From Nitrosospira sp. (GTDB lineage: Bacteria; Pseudomonadota; Gammaproteobacteria; Burkholderiales; Nitrosomonadaceae), in contig JAPLQS010000056.1 in assembly GCA_026399575.1 (NCBI GenBank), forward strand, positions 1-64,000: a DNA stretch of 64,000 nucleotides. The letters are read 5' to 3'. Every line of letters begins with the position of its first letter. Position 1 is the first letter of the stretch. A program made the position numbers and the translations under genes. Of this stretch, positions 1-9,297 are shown piece after piece. The notes below the pieces were generated by a model. The model was not told the DNA's origin and did not search any database. It saw nothing but the letters and a program-made list of their open reading frames with translations.

Positions 1-1005
1 AATCTTCTCCACCTGCAACTGCTCCACCTTGTTGCGATAACTATAACGGTTGATGCGTGCCATCCCGGTATCCACCACATACCGGATGCCGGGAACGGTG
101 AGCGAAGTCTCCGCCACATTGGTGGCCAGCACGATGCGCCGGGCGCCGCCCGGCTTGAATACGCGTTCCTGCTCGGCGAACGACAGCCGCGCAAACAATG
201 GCAGAATTTCCGCGCCAGCCGGATGGTGCTTGCGCAACGCCTCGGCAGTCTCGCGGATTTCACGCTCGCCGGGGAGAAACACCAGCACGTCGCCGGAACC
301 CGAACGCACGGCTTCGTCCACCGCATCGAGTATGCCCTGCTCGACATCGGCATCGCCTTCGCCCTCGACCGCGATGGGGCGATAACGCATTTCCACCGGA
401 TACATCCTGCCCGACACCTCGATCACCGGTGCATTGTCGAAATGCCTGGAAAAACGTTCGGCATCGATGGTGGCGGAAGTGATGACAAGCTTGAGGTCGG
501 GCCGCCGGGGAAGCAATTGCTTGAGATAACCGAGTAGAAAATCAATGTTGAGGCTGCGTTCGTGCGCCTCATCGATGATGATCGTATCGTAGGCCGAAAG
601 CGTATGATCGCCCTGGGTTTCCGCCAGCAGGATGCCGTCGGTCATGAGTTTGATGTAAGTATCCGCGCCCACCTTGTCGGAGAAGCGCACTTTGTAGCCC
701 ACGGCGTGGCCCAACGGACTGTTGAGCTCTGCAGCAATGCGCGCCGCTACCGTACGTGCCGCAATGCGCCGTGGCTGGGTGTGACCGATCATCCCGGCCA
801 CGCCACGTTTGAGTTCGAGACAAATCTTCGGCAATTGGGTGGTTTTGCCGGAGCCGGTCTCGCCGCATACGATCACCACCTGATTTGCTGCTATCGCACG
901 CGCGATCTCTCCCCGCTGCGCGACTACTGGCAGGTCTTCGGCATAAACGGGTGCCGGCAGATTGGCGAGACGCCGCGCCAGATCGGCGGCTGAGTACTTT
1001 TTCAT
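1..1005 (-). CDS. hrpA: ATP-dependent RNA helicase HrpA, DEAH-box (3' part outside window)
   Basis: N-terminal ~335 residues of a DEAH-box RNA helicase; the gene runs off the left edge of the window with no stop codon, so the product is incomplete here. The start is the ATG at 1003-1005 ([13 protein letters not shown]). Walker A is GETGSGKTT, the motif II box is IIDEAHERS, motif III is SAT (VITSATID), and VFLPGEREI and ATNVAETSL follow from the second RecA domain. These motifs and their order fit the HrpA/DEAH family, which acts on RNA in the cytoplasm using ATP. It is transcribed divergently from accA across a ~140-bp gap. Confidence 0.9.
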   Translation of the reverse strand, partial: MKKYSAADLARRLANLPAPVYAEDLPVVAQRGEIARAIAANQVVIVCGETGSGKTTQLPKICLELKRGVAGMIGHTQPRRIAARTVAARIAAELNSPLGHAVGYKVRFSDKVGADTYIKLMTDGILLAETQGDHTLSAYDTIIIDEAHERSLNIDFLLGYLKQLLPRRPDLKLVITSATIDAERFSRHFDNAPVIEVSGRMYPVEMRYRPIAVEGEGDADVEQGILDAVDEAVRSGSGDVLVFLPGEREIRETAEALRKHHPAGAEILPLFARLSFAEQERVFKPGGARRIVLATNVAETSLTVPGIRYVVDTGMARINRYSYRNKVEQLQVEKI

Positions 1006-1147
1006 TGGACTATCTGATTGAGCAAGGCGCCCATTTTACCGTGGCAGGGCTTCTGACAGATCACAAATAAGGCGCAGATGCTGTTCATGGATGCTAGTAG
1101 GCGCAAATCCTGTATCATTACGGCTTCCAAATTACGTCCTGTGCTCC

Positions 1148-2116
1148 ATGAAAATTACCTTCCTGGATTTCGAGCAGCCCATAGCCGAGCTTGAAGCAAA
1201 AATCGAGGAACTGCGCTTTGCCCAGGACGATTCCGCACTGGATATCTCAGCCGAGATATCCCGTCTGCAAAAGAAGAGCCTGACACTCACCAACGGCATC
1301 TACGCCAAGCTTACGCCCTGGCAGATTTCACAGGTGGCACGACACCCGCAGCGGCCCTACACGTTTGACTATGTCCAGCATCTGTTTACCGATTTCGAGG
1401 AATTGCACGGCGATCGGAATTTTGCCGATGACCATGCCATCGTCGGCGGATTGGCGCGTTTCGACGGTCAGACGGTGATGGTTATCGGCCACCAGAAGGG
1501 GCGCGACACCAAGGAAAAAATCCATCGCAATTTCGGCATGCCCAAGCCGGAAGGCTATCGCAAGGCGCTGCGGTTGATGCGTCTGGCGGAAAAATTCGCA
1601 GTGCCCCTGCTTACTTTCATTGACACTCCAGGCGCGTATCCCGGCATTGATGCCGAAGAGCGCGGCCAATCCGAAGCCATCGGGCGCAATCTGTATGTGC
1701 TGGCAGAACTGAAAATACCGGTGATCTGCACCATCATCGGTGAAGGTGGTTCCGGCGGTGCGCTGGCGGTCGCGGTAGGTGATGCAGTACAAATGCTGCA
1801 ATATGCGACTTACTCCGTCATTTCTCCCGAAGGCTGCGCCTCAATTCTGTGGAAAAGCGCGGACATGGCGCCGGAAGCTGCCGAAATCATGGGCATTACC
1901 GCGCATCGTCTCAAAACCATGGGCCTGATCGACAAGATCATCAGCGAACCGGCCGGTGGCGCCCACCGCGATTATCCGCTGACCATGCAGTTCGTAAAGA
2001 AGGCATTGCAGGAATCGCTCAAGCAGTTGCAGGGTTATTCCACGGAAATACTGTTGCAAAAACGCTTCGAGCGGCTGATGGGATATGGCAAGTTCAAGGA
2101 AGTCAAAATCAAGTAG
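1148..2116 (+). CDS. accA: Acetyl-CoA carboxylase carboxyltransferase subunit alpha
   Basis: AccA carries half of the carboxyltransferase of acetyl-CoA carboxylase (with AccD), the first committed step of fatty acid synthesis. I chose the ATG at 1148 ([16 protein letters not shown]), which gives 322 residues, the usual length; the open frame extends upstream to 1091 but that part is not AccA-like. The N-terminal helical region is followed by the crotonase-like carboxyltransferase fold, with [22 protein letters not shown] and [12 protein letters not shown] as family landmarks. The end overlaps tilS by 32 bp, and accA-tilS adjacency is typical of betaproteobacteria. Confidence 0.95.
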   Translation: MKITFLDFEQPIAELEAKIEELRFAQDDSALDISAEISRLQKKSLTLTNGIYAKLTPWQISQVARHPQRPYTFDYVQHLFTDFEELHGDRNFADDHAIVGGLARFDGQTVMVIGHQKGRDTKEKIHRNFGMPKPEGYRKALRLMRLAEKFAVPLLTFIDTPGAYPGIDAEERGQSEAIGRNLYVLAELKIPVICTIIGEGGSGGALAVAVGDAVQMLQYATYSVISPEGCASILWKSADMAPEAAEIMGITAHRLKTMGLIDKIISEPAGGAHRDYPLTMQFVKKALQESLKQLQGYSTEILLQKRFERLMGYGKFKEVKIK

Positions 2117-3437
2117 CCTCTCCAACCGCACCGAGAAGATATTGCGCGGGCAAATCGAGCGGGGAAATCACCTGATTGTGGCGTTGAGCGGCGGGGTGGA
2201 TTCGGTCGTGCTGCTGGATTTGCTTGCCGCACTGTCGCTCAAAATGCAGTTCAAGCTCTCCGCTGTTCACGTCAATCACGGCATCAGCGCCAATGCAGAT
2301 AAGTGGGGCAAATTCTGCCGCGATCTGTGCCGCACATCTGGTATCCCGCTAAAAATTGCCAAGCTGAAAATCAGCAGAGAATCCGGCGTAAGCCTGGAGG
2401 CGGCTGCCCGCGATGCGCGTTACCAGGTATTTGGTAAACTCAAGGCCGATTATGTGGTGCTGGCGCAACATCTGGACGATCAGGCTGAAACCCTGTTGCT
2501 GCAATTATTGCGCGGCGCCGGAGCAAAAGGACTGGGGGCGATGCCGCTAGTCCGAAAGCAATCGTCAGACCTTGCGCCACGGATACTGCGGCCATTGCTC
2601 GAAATGCCGCGCAGCGAGATCGAGAGTTACGCCCGTAACAACCAATTGCACTGGATTACTGATGAAAGCAACACTGATGTTTCTTTCGACCGGAATTTTT
2701 TGCGCCATGAAATCTTTCCTGTGCTGGAACAGCGCTTTCCTTCCTACCGCACCACATTTCTGCGCGCCAGCCGCCACCTGGCGGAGGCATCCAGTCTGCT
2801 GGATGAATTGGCTGCAGCAGACGGCAACAACTGTAGTGTTGCGGGCAAGCTTCAGGTTGAAGGCTTACGCAAGTTAGACTCCCCGCGCGCGAAAAACCTG
2901 TTGCGCCATACTCTGGTACAGCAAGGTGTCACGTTGCCGAGCACGGTGAAGCTGGAAGAAATCCTGCGGCAATTGCTGTCATCCCGTCCCGATGCAAAAT
3001 TGCATATCGCTTTTGGCAATACTGAAATCCGCTGTTTCAAGGGAGCGCTGCATGTTCGCCCGCTGGCTGTGCCCGCTGCAACGGATTGGCTGTTGGCATG
3101 GCGCGGCGAGAAATTGCTGGGAATTCCCGAACTGGGCGGCACGGTCAGTTTCCTGCAGCAGAAAGGTACAGGAATCAATCTGTCAAAGCTGATGGAGAAA
3201 GCCGTCACCATTCGACCGCGCCAGGGGGGGGAACGTTTGCGCCCCGATTGCAAACGTCCGCGCCGCAGCCTCAAGAACCTGTTGCAAGAAGCGGCATTAC
3301 CGCCATGGGAACGAGAGATGTTGCCCTTGCTGTTCAGCGGCAAGCATCTGGTATGGGTGCCGGGAATCGGCATCGACTGTGAGTTTCAGGCGGCGGCTGG
3401 AGAGCCGGGTTTGGTGGTAAAGTGGCAGCGTAACTAG
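2085..3437 (+). CDS. tilS: tRNA(Ile)-lysidine synthetase
   Basis: TilS modifies C34 of the CAU-anticodon tRNA-Ile to lysidine so that it reads AUA. The PP-loop ATPase motif SGGVDS lies at residues 35-40, followed by VHVNHGIS and the family motif around [19 protein letters not shown]. The C-terminal part, with [12 protein letters not shown], matches the TilS C-terminal substrate-binding domain. At 450 residues it has the normal length. The ATG at 2085 lies inside the end of accA, so the two are probably co-translated. Confidence 0.94.
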   Translation: MASSRKSKSSSLSNRTEKILRGQIERGNHLIVALSGGVDSVVLLDLLAALSLKMQFKLSAVHVNHGISANADKWGKFCRDLCRTSGIPLKIAKLKISRESGVSLEAAARDARYQVFGKLKADYVVLAQHLDDQAETLLLQLLRGAGAKGLGAMPLVRKQSSDLAPRILRPLLEMPRSEIESYARNNQLHWITDESNTDVSFDRNFLRHEIFPVLEQRFPSYRTTFLRASRHLAEASSLLDELAAADGNNCSVAGKLQVEGLRKLDSPRAKNLLRHTLVQQGVTLPSTVKLEEILRQLLSSRPDAKLHIAFGNTEIRCFKGALHVRPLAVPAATDWLLAWRGEKLLGIPELGGTVSFLQQKGTGINLSKLMEKAVTIRPRQGGERLRPDCKRPRRSLKNLLQEAALPPWEREMLPLLFSGKHLVWVPGIGIDCEFQAAAGEPGLVVKWQRN

Positions 3438-3478
3438 CACTCGCCCTTCTATACTTGATAAATACCCGAATCCATTCC

Positions 3479-4828
3479 ATGGCCAAATCAAAATCCACTT
3501 ATTCCTGTACCGAGTGCGGCGGACAGACTCTGAAATGGCAGGGCCAATGTCCGCATTGTCAGGCATGGAACACGCTGGTCGAAACCATCGCTGAAAAAAC
3601 CGCATCGCGCTTCACCCCCGTGTCTGAAACCAGCAAGGTGCAAAGCTTGAGCATGGTGGAGGCAGGGGAAGAACAGCGTTATTCCACCGGCGTGGCCGAG
3701 TTCGACCGGGTGCTGGGCGGCGGGCTGGTGCATGGTGGAGTGGTATTGCTGGGGGGCGACCCTGGTATCGGCAAATCCACTTTGCTGCTGCAGACGCTCT
3801 GCCACATGTCGGCCGCACACAATGTGCTGTATGTCAGCGGCGAAGAATCGGCACGGCAGGTGGCATTGCGTGCCAAGCGCCTGGCGCTCGATGCCAGCGC
3901 GGTGCATATGCTGGCAGAAATCCAGCTGGAGCGTATCCAGTCGGTGCTCGGCGAGCGCAAGCCCGACATCGCGGTAATCGATTCGATCCAGACGGTCTAT
4001 TCCGAGGCGCTGCAATCCGCACCCGGCTCGGTTGCCCAGGTGCGCGAGTGCGCTGCCCAGTTGACGCGGCTGGCCAAGGCCAGCGGCACCTGCATCATTC
4101 TGGTGGGGCATGTGACCAAGGAAGGGGCGCTGGCTGGGCCGCGCGTGCTGGAGCACATGGTGGATACGGTACTGTATTTCGAGGGTGACACCCACTCCAG
4201 TTTCCGCCTGATCCGTGCTTTCAAGAACCGTTTCGGCGCGGTGAACGAGCTGGGCGTATTCGCCATGAGCGAAAAAGGCCTGCGCGAAGTGAGCAATCCT
4301 TCGGCGTTGTTTCTGTCGCATCACGGTGCACAGGTGCCGGGTTCCTGCGTGATGGTGACCCAGGAAGGAACGCGCCCGCTGCTGGTGGAAATCCAGGCGC
4401 TGGTGGACGAGGCGCACGCACCCAATCCCCGCCGGTTGAGCGTGGGGCTGGAACAGAACCGGCTGGCGATGCTGCTGGCGGTACTGCACCGTCATGCGGG
4501 TATCCCCTGTTTTGATCAGGATGTGTTCGTCAACGCTGTCGGTGGGGTGAAAATCACCGAACCGGGAGCCGATCTGGCAGTGTTGCTTGCCATCGTTTCC
4601 TCCCTTAAAAACAAGCCATTGGCGGAGAAAATGGTAGTGTTTGGTGAGGTTGGTCTGGCAGGTGAAGTGCGGCCGGTTCAGCGTGGTCAGGAACGTCTGA
4701 AAGAAGCTGCCAAGCTGGGCTTTACCTCGGCGATCATTCCCAAGGCCAATAAACCGAAGCAGTCGATTCCCGGCATCGAGATCATCGCGGTGGAACGCTT
4801 GGAAGAAGCGGTTGCAAAAATGCGCTGA
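3479..4828 (+). CDS. radA: DNA repair protein RadA
   Basis: RadA (Sms) is a RecA-like ATPase that drives branch migration during recombinational repair. From the ATG at 3479 the protein has 449 residues. A C4 zinc finger is formed by Cys10, Cys13, Cys24 and Cys27, Walker A is GGDPGIGKST at about 92-101, the RadA-specific KNRFG motif is near 249-253, and the C-terminal third is the Lon-protease-like domain. The open frame begins 24 bp earlier, but MAKSKSTYSC is the usual RadA N-terminus. It follows tilS by 41 bp in the same direction. Confidence 0.95.
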   Translation: MAKSKSTYSCTECGGQTLKWQGQCPHCQAWNTLVETIAEKTASRFTPVSETSKVQSLSMVEAGEEQRYSTGVAEFDRVLGGGLVHGGVVLLGGDPGIGKSTLLLQTLCHMSAAHNVLYVSGEESARQVALRAKRLALDASAVHMLAEIQLERIQSVLGERKPDIAVIDSIQTVYSEALQSAPGSVAQVRECAAQLTRLAKASGTCIILVGHVTKEGALAGPRVLEHMVDTVLYFEGDTHSSFRLIRAFKNRFGAVNELGVFAMSEKGLREVSNPSALFLSHHGAQVPGSCVMVTQEGTRPLLVEIQALVDEAHAPNPRRLSVGLEQNRLAMLLAVLHRHAGIPCFDQDVFVNAVGGVKITEPGADLAVLLAIVSSLKNKPLAEKMVVFGEVGLAGEVRPVQRGQERLKEAAKLGFTSAIIPKANKPKQSIPGIEIIAVERLEEAVAKMR

Positions 4829-4856
4829 AGCGCTGACCAGAGTTGAAACAGCTCGC

Positions 4857-5642
4857 ATGAATCATCGAACCCGGCTGTGGCTGCTGGGCATACTTGCGGT
4901 GGCAATGCTGCTGCTGGCAGCCATCATGCCGCCAATTCCCCAGCCTGCCGAATATCACCAGTTCGCCGACCGGCGCAGTTATTTCGGTATCCCGAATTTC
5001 TTCGACGTCATTTCCAATATTGCTTTCCTGTTTGTGGGCTTCGCAGGTCTGGCATTCTTGTTGCAGCCGCACGGACCACATTCCAGCGGGATATTTGTCA
5101 CATTGCCAGAACGTTGGCCTTACCTGATTCTGTTCCTGAGCATGCTGGCTGCAGGTTTCGGCTCTGCCTACTATCATTGGCAGCCGGACAATGAGCGGCT
5201 GGTCTGGGACAGACTGCCGATGGCGGCGGGCTTCATGGCGCTGCTTGCCGCAGTATTGACCGAACGCATCAATCCAAGAGTGGGTTTGCAACTGCTGCCT
5301 TTTCTGCTTGCGGCTGGAATTGGCAGCGTATTGCACTGGCATTGGAGCGAGCAGGCGGCTGCCGGAAATCTGAATTTCTATCTCGTCGTGCAGTTTTGTT
5401 CTCTGCTGCTGGTCCTGTTGCTGGTCACTTTTTTCCCGCCCAGATATAGCCACGGGATGGATATCTATGGAGCGATCGCATGGTATGGTCTTGCCAAGCT
5501 GGCAGAACTGGCAGATCAGGAAATTTACGCCGTCGGGCAACTGATCAGCGGCCATACGCTAAAGCATCTGCTCGCAGCGCTGGCTGTTTACTGGATCTTG
5601 CGCATGCTGCGAAAACGCAGACCGCTGCCAGAGAAAATATGA
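4857..5642 (+). CDS. Alkaline phytoceramidase/CREST-type membrane protein
   Basis: A 261-residue integral membrane protein with about seven hydrophobic segments. FFDVISNIAFLFVG, GFGSAYYHWQPDN and LVWDRLPMAAGFM contain the Ser, His and Asp positions typical of the alkaline ceramidase (aPHC/CREST) superfamily of metal-dependent membrane amidases. The ATG at 4857 gives a plausible N-terminal signal anchor; the frame opens at 4812 inside radA but that part is not family-like. It lies 28 bp downstream of radA on the same strand. The substrate in a bacterium is unknown, so a lipid amidase role is inferred from family only. Confidence 0.7.
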   Translation: MNHRTRLWLLGILAVAMLLLAAIMPPIPQPAEYHQFADRRSYFGIPNFFDVISNIAFLFVGFAGLAFLLQPHGPHSSGIFVTLPERWPYLILFLSMLAAGFGSAYYHWQPDNERLVWDRLPMAAGFMALLAAVLTERINPRVGLQLLPFLLAAGIGSVLHWHWSEQAAAGNLNFYLVVQFCSLLLVLLLVTFFPPRYSHGMDIYGAIAWYGLAKLAELADQEIYAVGQLISGHTLKHLLAALAVYWILRMLRKRRPLPEKI

Positions 5643-5646
5643 ACGC

Positions 5647-5675
5647 GAAAAAATGGCCCGGACTTGCCGGGCCAT
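5647..5675 (-). terminator. Intrinsic terminator of rhlE-like gene
   Basis: A perfect 9-bp stem at 5653-5661 and 5667-5675 with a 5-base loop is followed, on the minus strand, by a run of six T (A-run at 5648-5653 on the plus strand). It begins 23 bp beyond the helicase stop codon. It may also slow readthrough from the convergent membrane protein gene ending at 5642. Confidence 0.8.
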
Positions 5676-5697
5676 CTTGCTGCTTCCTGCTCAGATC

Positions 5698-7050
5698 CTA
5701 CTTGGTTCTGGCGTAAGGGCTGGGATTGCTGCTGCCCCGGAATGAGTTGCCACGATTGTCACTATCAAACGAACGACCACGGCTGTTGTCCCGGTTACCG
5801 TTGGCGCTGTTGGCATTGCGTCCGCTGGTATCGTTTGACCATGTGCGGCTGCGTTTGTGGGCGACATTGGGCGTACCTCTGGACGCGCCACCAGCACCAG
5901 GACGCGGCTTGAAGCGCGGCTCCAGGCCCGGCACCACATGCGAGGCAATCTGCTGACCAGTGAAACGTTCGATTTTCTTCAGATTGACACCATCCTTGCC
6001 GGAAGCGAATGACACCGCAATGCCCGCTGCGCCAGCGCGGCCGGTGCGGCCGATGCGGTGCACGTAATCTTCAGCAAATTTTGGCAGATCGAAGTTGATG
6101 ACATGGGTAATGCCGGCGACATCAATACCCCGCGCTGCCACGTCAGTGGCGACCAGTACTCGCAATCCGCCATGACGCAGCTTGGTCAGGGTACGGGTGC
6201 GATCGCGCTGGCTCATGTCGCCGTGCAATGCAGCAGCCTCATGCCCCTGGGCAGAGAGATTGTCCGCCAGCGTATCAGCGTCGCGCTTGGTGGCGGTGAA
6301 AACGATAGCCTGCTTCAATGCCATATCGCGCAGTAGATGATCCAGCAACCGGTTCTTGTGCGAGAGATCGTCCACATAATGCAGCCGTTGTTCGATGTTA
6401 TCGAGCCTTGCCTGCTGTGCCGCAATCTGGATGCGCTTGGGTGTTTTCAACAGACGCGCTGCAACCTTGTCGATTGCGCTATCCAGGGTGGCCGAGAACA
6501 GCAAGGTTTGGCGGGTGGCAGGCGTGGCTGAAGCAATTCTTTCCACATCATCGATAAAGCCCATATCGAGCATGCGGTCGGCTTCGTCCAGCACCATCAT
6601 TTCCAGGCGCGAGAAATCGATGCGTCCACGCTGGATGTGATCAATCAGGCGCCCTGGTGTTGCCACCAGAATATCAACTGGTTGTGATAACAGTTTGTTT
6701 TGCAGCGGATAAGGCATGCCGCCGAGTATGCTCACCACTTTGACGCGGGGCAGATGCTTGCCGTATTTGGCGGCAGCTTCCGATACCTGCAGCGCGAGTT
6801 CGCGCGTCGGGGTCAGCACCAGCACGCGCGGGCCGCGGCTGTGCACTTTGGAAGGTGTGGCAAGGCGATGCAGCGCCGGCAGCATGAACGCGGCGGTCTT
6901 GCCGGTGCCGGTCTGGGCTGAGGCCATGATGTCGTGCCCTGCCAGCAATTCTGGAATGGCTTGTTCCTGGATCGGGGTCGGCTCAGTGTAACCGGAGTCG
7001 ACTATGGCTTTGAGGATAAGGGGATGCAGATTCAGATTTTCAAAAGACAC
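5698..7050 (-). CDS. rhlE: DEAD-box ATP-dependent RNA helicase, RhlE type
   Basis: A 450-residue DEAD-box helicase that remodels RNA (ribosome assembly or decay) in the cytoplasm. The Q motif region is YTEPTPIQEQAIP, Walker A is AQTGTGKT at 45-52, motif Ia is PTRELALQV, motif II is VLDEADRMLDMGF, motif III is SAT, and motif VI is HRIGRTGRAG. The last ~70 residues are a low-complexity basic Arg/Asn/Gly/Ser tail, as in RhlE and related helicases, and probably bind RNA nonspecifically. A long leader with a possible hairpin lies upstream. The call of RhlE rather than another DEAD paralogue rests on overall similarity. Confidence 0.88.
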   Translation of the reverse strand: MSFENLNLHPLILKAIVDSGYTEPTPIQEQAIPELLAGHDIMASAQTGTGKTAAFMLPALHRLATPSKVHSRGPRVLVLTPTRELALQVSEAAAKYGKHLPRVKVVSILGGMPYPLQNKLLSQPVDILVATPGRLIDHIQRGRIDFSRLEMMVLDEADRMLDMGFIDDVERIASATPATRQTLLFSATLDSAIDKVAARLLKTPKRIQIAAQQARLDNIEQRLHYVDDLSHKNRLLDHLLRDMALKQAIVFTATKRDADTLADNLSAQGHEAAALHGDMSQRDRTRTLTKLRHGGLRVLVATDVAARGIDVAGITHVINFDLPKFAEDYVHRIGRTGRAGAAGIAVSFASGKDGVNLKKIERFTGQQIASHVVPGLEPRFKPRPGAGGASRGTPNVAHKRSRTWSNDTSGRNANSANGNRDNSRGRSFDSDNRGNSFRGSSNPSPYARTK

Positions 7051-7120
7051 GTTATTTTCCTAATAAGAAATAAAAAATAAACGCGCAAGCAGGAAATGAC
7101 TGCCGGAGATTAACGGGCAA

Positions 7121-7160
7121 AGTACCGCTAGCGCAAAACATCGCCGCTAACCAGGGTACT
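7121..7160 (-). promoter_or_regulatory. Possible hairpin in the leader between ftsH-like and rhlE-like genes
   Basis: Bases 7121-7126 and 7155-7160 form a 6-bp palindrome, with a second inner 5-bp pairing (CGCTA with TAGCG), giving an interrupted stem. It lies 70-110 bp upstream of the helicase start and 39 bp upstream of the FtsH stop on the plus coordinate axis. It could be part of a structured 5' leader or the 3' end signal of the FtsH message; there is no T-run. Confidence 0.25.
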
Positions 7161-7198
7161 GCGCAATTTCCGGAGGGAGCTTGAAAATCGAAGAGAGG

Positions 7199-9046
7199 TC
7201 AGGAACGATGAACCCGAGAAAAAGGCATGAGCGTGAGCTCGGTAATAATCGCGCGCTTCAACGCCTCTATCTGGGGATGATTCAGCGTTTCGGTCTTGAG
7301 CAGTTCCTCCGCGGTACGGTCAAGCAACGCCCGGTTGAGCTGCAGAATGGTGACAGCATGCTTGAAAGCCTGGTCGATGAGCGCACGCACGGCAGCATCG
7401 ACTACATGCGCGGTCTGTTCGCTGTAATCACGGGTCTGCGACATGGGAATACCGGGCTCCAGGAAGGTCGAGCGTTCGCGATCATAAGTGACGTTGCCCA
7501 AAGCCTCGCTCATGCCGTAGCGCAGCACCATGGCGCGGGCAATGTCGGTGGCACGGGCGAGATCGTCTGCTGCACCGGTCGAGATTTCGCTAAACACCAC
7601 CTGCTCGGCCGCGCGGCCGCCCAGCAGCACGGCCATCTTGTGCTCCAGTTCTGTGCGCGTCATCAGAAACCGGTCTTCGGTCGGCCGCTGGATGGTATAG
7701 CCAAGTGCGCCGACACCGCGCGGAATGATCGAGACCTTGTGCACTTCATCGGTGCCAGGCAGGGCCAGCGCCACCATGGCATGACCCAGCTCGTGGAACG
7801 CAACAACGCGACGTTCTTGCGGATTGAGCAGGCGATTGCGTTTCTCGAGTCCCGCGATGATGCGCTCGATGGCGTTGTTAAAATCTTCCATGGTTACCGA
7901 TACGGCCTTGCGCCGGGTGGCAAGCAGCGCCGCTTCGTTGATCAGGTTCGCCAGATCCGCGCCGGTAAAGCCCGGCGTCAGCGCAGCGACTTGCTCGGGT
8001 TTTACGTCAAGGTCGAGCTTCACTTTTTTCAGATGCACCGCCAGAATCTGCTCGCGGCCAATCTTGTCCGGGCGGTCCACCAATACCTGGCGGTCAAACC
8101 GTCCGGCACGCAGCAATGCTGGGTCGAGGATCTCCGGCCGGTTGGTGGCAGCCAACAGCACCACGCCGCTCTTGGGATCGAAACCATCAAGCTCGGCCAA
8201 TAGCTGATTCAGTGTTTGCTCTTTTTCATCGTGCCCGCCGAGTCCGTAGGCGCCGCGGGCGCGACCGAGCGAATCCAGTTCATCGATAAAGATGATGGCC
8301 GGGGCCACCTGTCGTGCCTGTTCAAACAAATCGCGTACTCTGGCGGCACCGACACCGACGAACATCTCGACAAATTCCGAGCCGGAGATCGAGAAGAATG
8401 GCACCCCTGCCTCACCAGCCACGGCGCGCGCCAATAGCGTCTTGCCGGTACCGGGCGGGCCGATCAGCAGAATGCCTTTGGGTGCGCGGCCGCCGAGACG
8501 ACTATAGCCCTCGGTATCCTTCAGAAAATTGACGATCTCGATCAGCTCTTCCTTGGCTTCGTCAACCCCGGCCACATCCGCGAAAGTAACTTTGATCTCC
8601 TTTTCCACGAATACCTTGGCGCGGCTCTTGCCGATCGACATCAGGCCGCCGCTGACGCCGCCACCCATGCGGCGGATTGCGTACAGCCAGATCGCGATGA
8701 AGACAGCCATCGGCAGGAGCCAGGACAGCAGGTCGCGAATCCAGGTGCTCTGCACCACTCCGGTGTAGATCACATTGTGCTTGTCCAGCTTGTCGGCAAG
8801 CTCGGGTTCCACCCGCGTAGTGACAAATTCCTTTACCCCATCGGCGCCAGTCTCTCTAAGCTTGCCGTAGATATAATCGTGGGTAACCGCGATCTCGGCG
8901 ATCTTGTCCTGATCCAGCAGGGTCTGAAACCGGCTGTAAGGGATAGGCTCAATCTTGGTGTATTGTTTGTACAAGTTCTGCACGAACAAAACACCGAGCA
9001 AGGCAATGATTACGTACCAGAAGTTGATTTGAGTTTTTTTGTCCAT
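7199..9046 (-). CDS. ftsH: FtsH-type ATP-dependent membrane zinc protease
   Basis: A 615-residue AAA+ metalloprotease. Membrane segments near residues 9-24 and 105-123 flank a short periplasmic domain. Walker A GPPGTGKT is at 197-204, Walker [10 protein letters not shown] at 251-259, and the second region of homology is around 301-320. The zinc motif is HELGH at 418-422, where most FtsH proteins have HEAGH, and the third zinc ligand Asp lies in the [11 protein letters not shown] region. It sits alone, not next to rlmE (rrmJ) as the main ftsH usually does, so it may be a second paralogue. Divergent from typA. Confidence 0.88.
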   Translation of the reverse strand: MDKKTQINFWYVIIALLGVLFVQNLYKQYTKIEPIPYSRFQTLLDQDKIAEIAVTHDYIYGKLRETGADGVKEFVTTRVEPELADKLDKHNVIYTGVVQSTWIRDLLSWLLPMAVFIAIWLYAIRRMGGGVSGGLMSIGKSRAKVFVEKEIKVTFADVAGVDEAKEELIEIVNFLKDTEGYSRLGGRAPKGILLIGPPGTGKTLLARAVAGEAGVPFFSISGSEFVEMFVGVGAARVRDLFEQARQVAPAIIFIDELDSLGRARGAYGLGGHDEKEQTLNQLLAELDGFDPKSGVVLLAATNRPEILDPALLRAGRFDRQVLVDRPDKIGREQILAVHLKKVKLDLDVKPEQVAALTPGFTGADLANLINEAALLATRRKAVSVTMEDFNNAIERIIAGLEKRNRLLNPQERRVVAFHELGHAMVALALPGTDEVHKVSIIPRGVGALGYTIQRPTEDRFLMTRTELEHKMAVLLGGRAAEQVVFSEISTGAADDLARATDIARAMVLRYGMSEALGNVTYDRERSTFLEPGIPMSQTRDYSEQTAHVVDAAVRALIDQAFKHAVTILQLNRALLDRTAEELLKTETLNHPQIEALKRAIITELTLMPFSRVHRS

Positions 9047-9297
9047 TGAATTCTCCCAGCGTGCCTCAATATTAGAGGCAGTTCAGCAGTTGCACTCAGC
9101 ATAGCACATGGCAAAGACAGACTTGAGCACCTCCAGTCAGCCATGAACGCCTTGCAGTGCCTGAGTGACAGGATCCAGACCGAGGCCGAGTCGTTTGAGG
9201 TTGAGTATAAAATCCTGATTCTGGACATAAGTTAGCTATGTCACTGACTTGCTGATATAATGCCGCCCTTTTGCCGTTCCAACCAAGGATTTACCTA
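9047..9297. other. Divergent intergenic region between ftsH-like and typA genes
   Basis: About 250 bp with no convincing gene. It must hold the start signals of both divergent genes. On the plus strand a perfect -10 box lies at 9256-9261 (see separate entry). A minus-strand open frame inside it has no family features and is taken as chance. Confidence 0.6.
9232..9261 (+). promoter_or_regulatory. Putative sigma-70 promoter of typA
   Basis: A perfect TATAAT at 9256-9261 lies 37 bp before the typA ATG. A weak -35 candidate, TTAGCT at 9232-9237, is 18 bp upstream. A purine-rich ribosome site (AAGGAT, 9285-9290) follows. Confidence 0.5.

Noticed and set aside
569-868. Minus-strand open frame inside hrpA
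   Set aside because: It is out of frame with the helicase motifs and has no family features; the hrpA frame explains the sequence fully.
1328-1801. Minus-strand open frame opposite accA
   Set aside because: A shadow of accA; no start signal and no protein motifs.
3488-4858. Very long minus-strand open frame opposite radA
   Set aside because: Rich in His, Gln and Arg as expected from the reverse of a GC-rich gene; radA explains the region completely.
7181-8203. Plus-strand 340-codon frame opposite the ftsH-like gene
   Set aside because: Shadow frame; composition is low-complexity and the FtsH frame carries all motifs.
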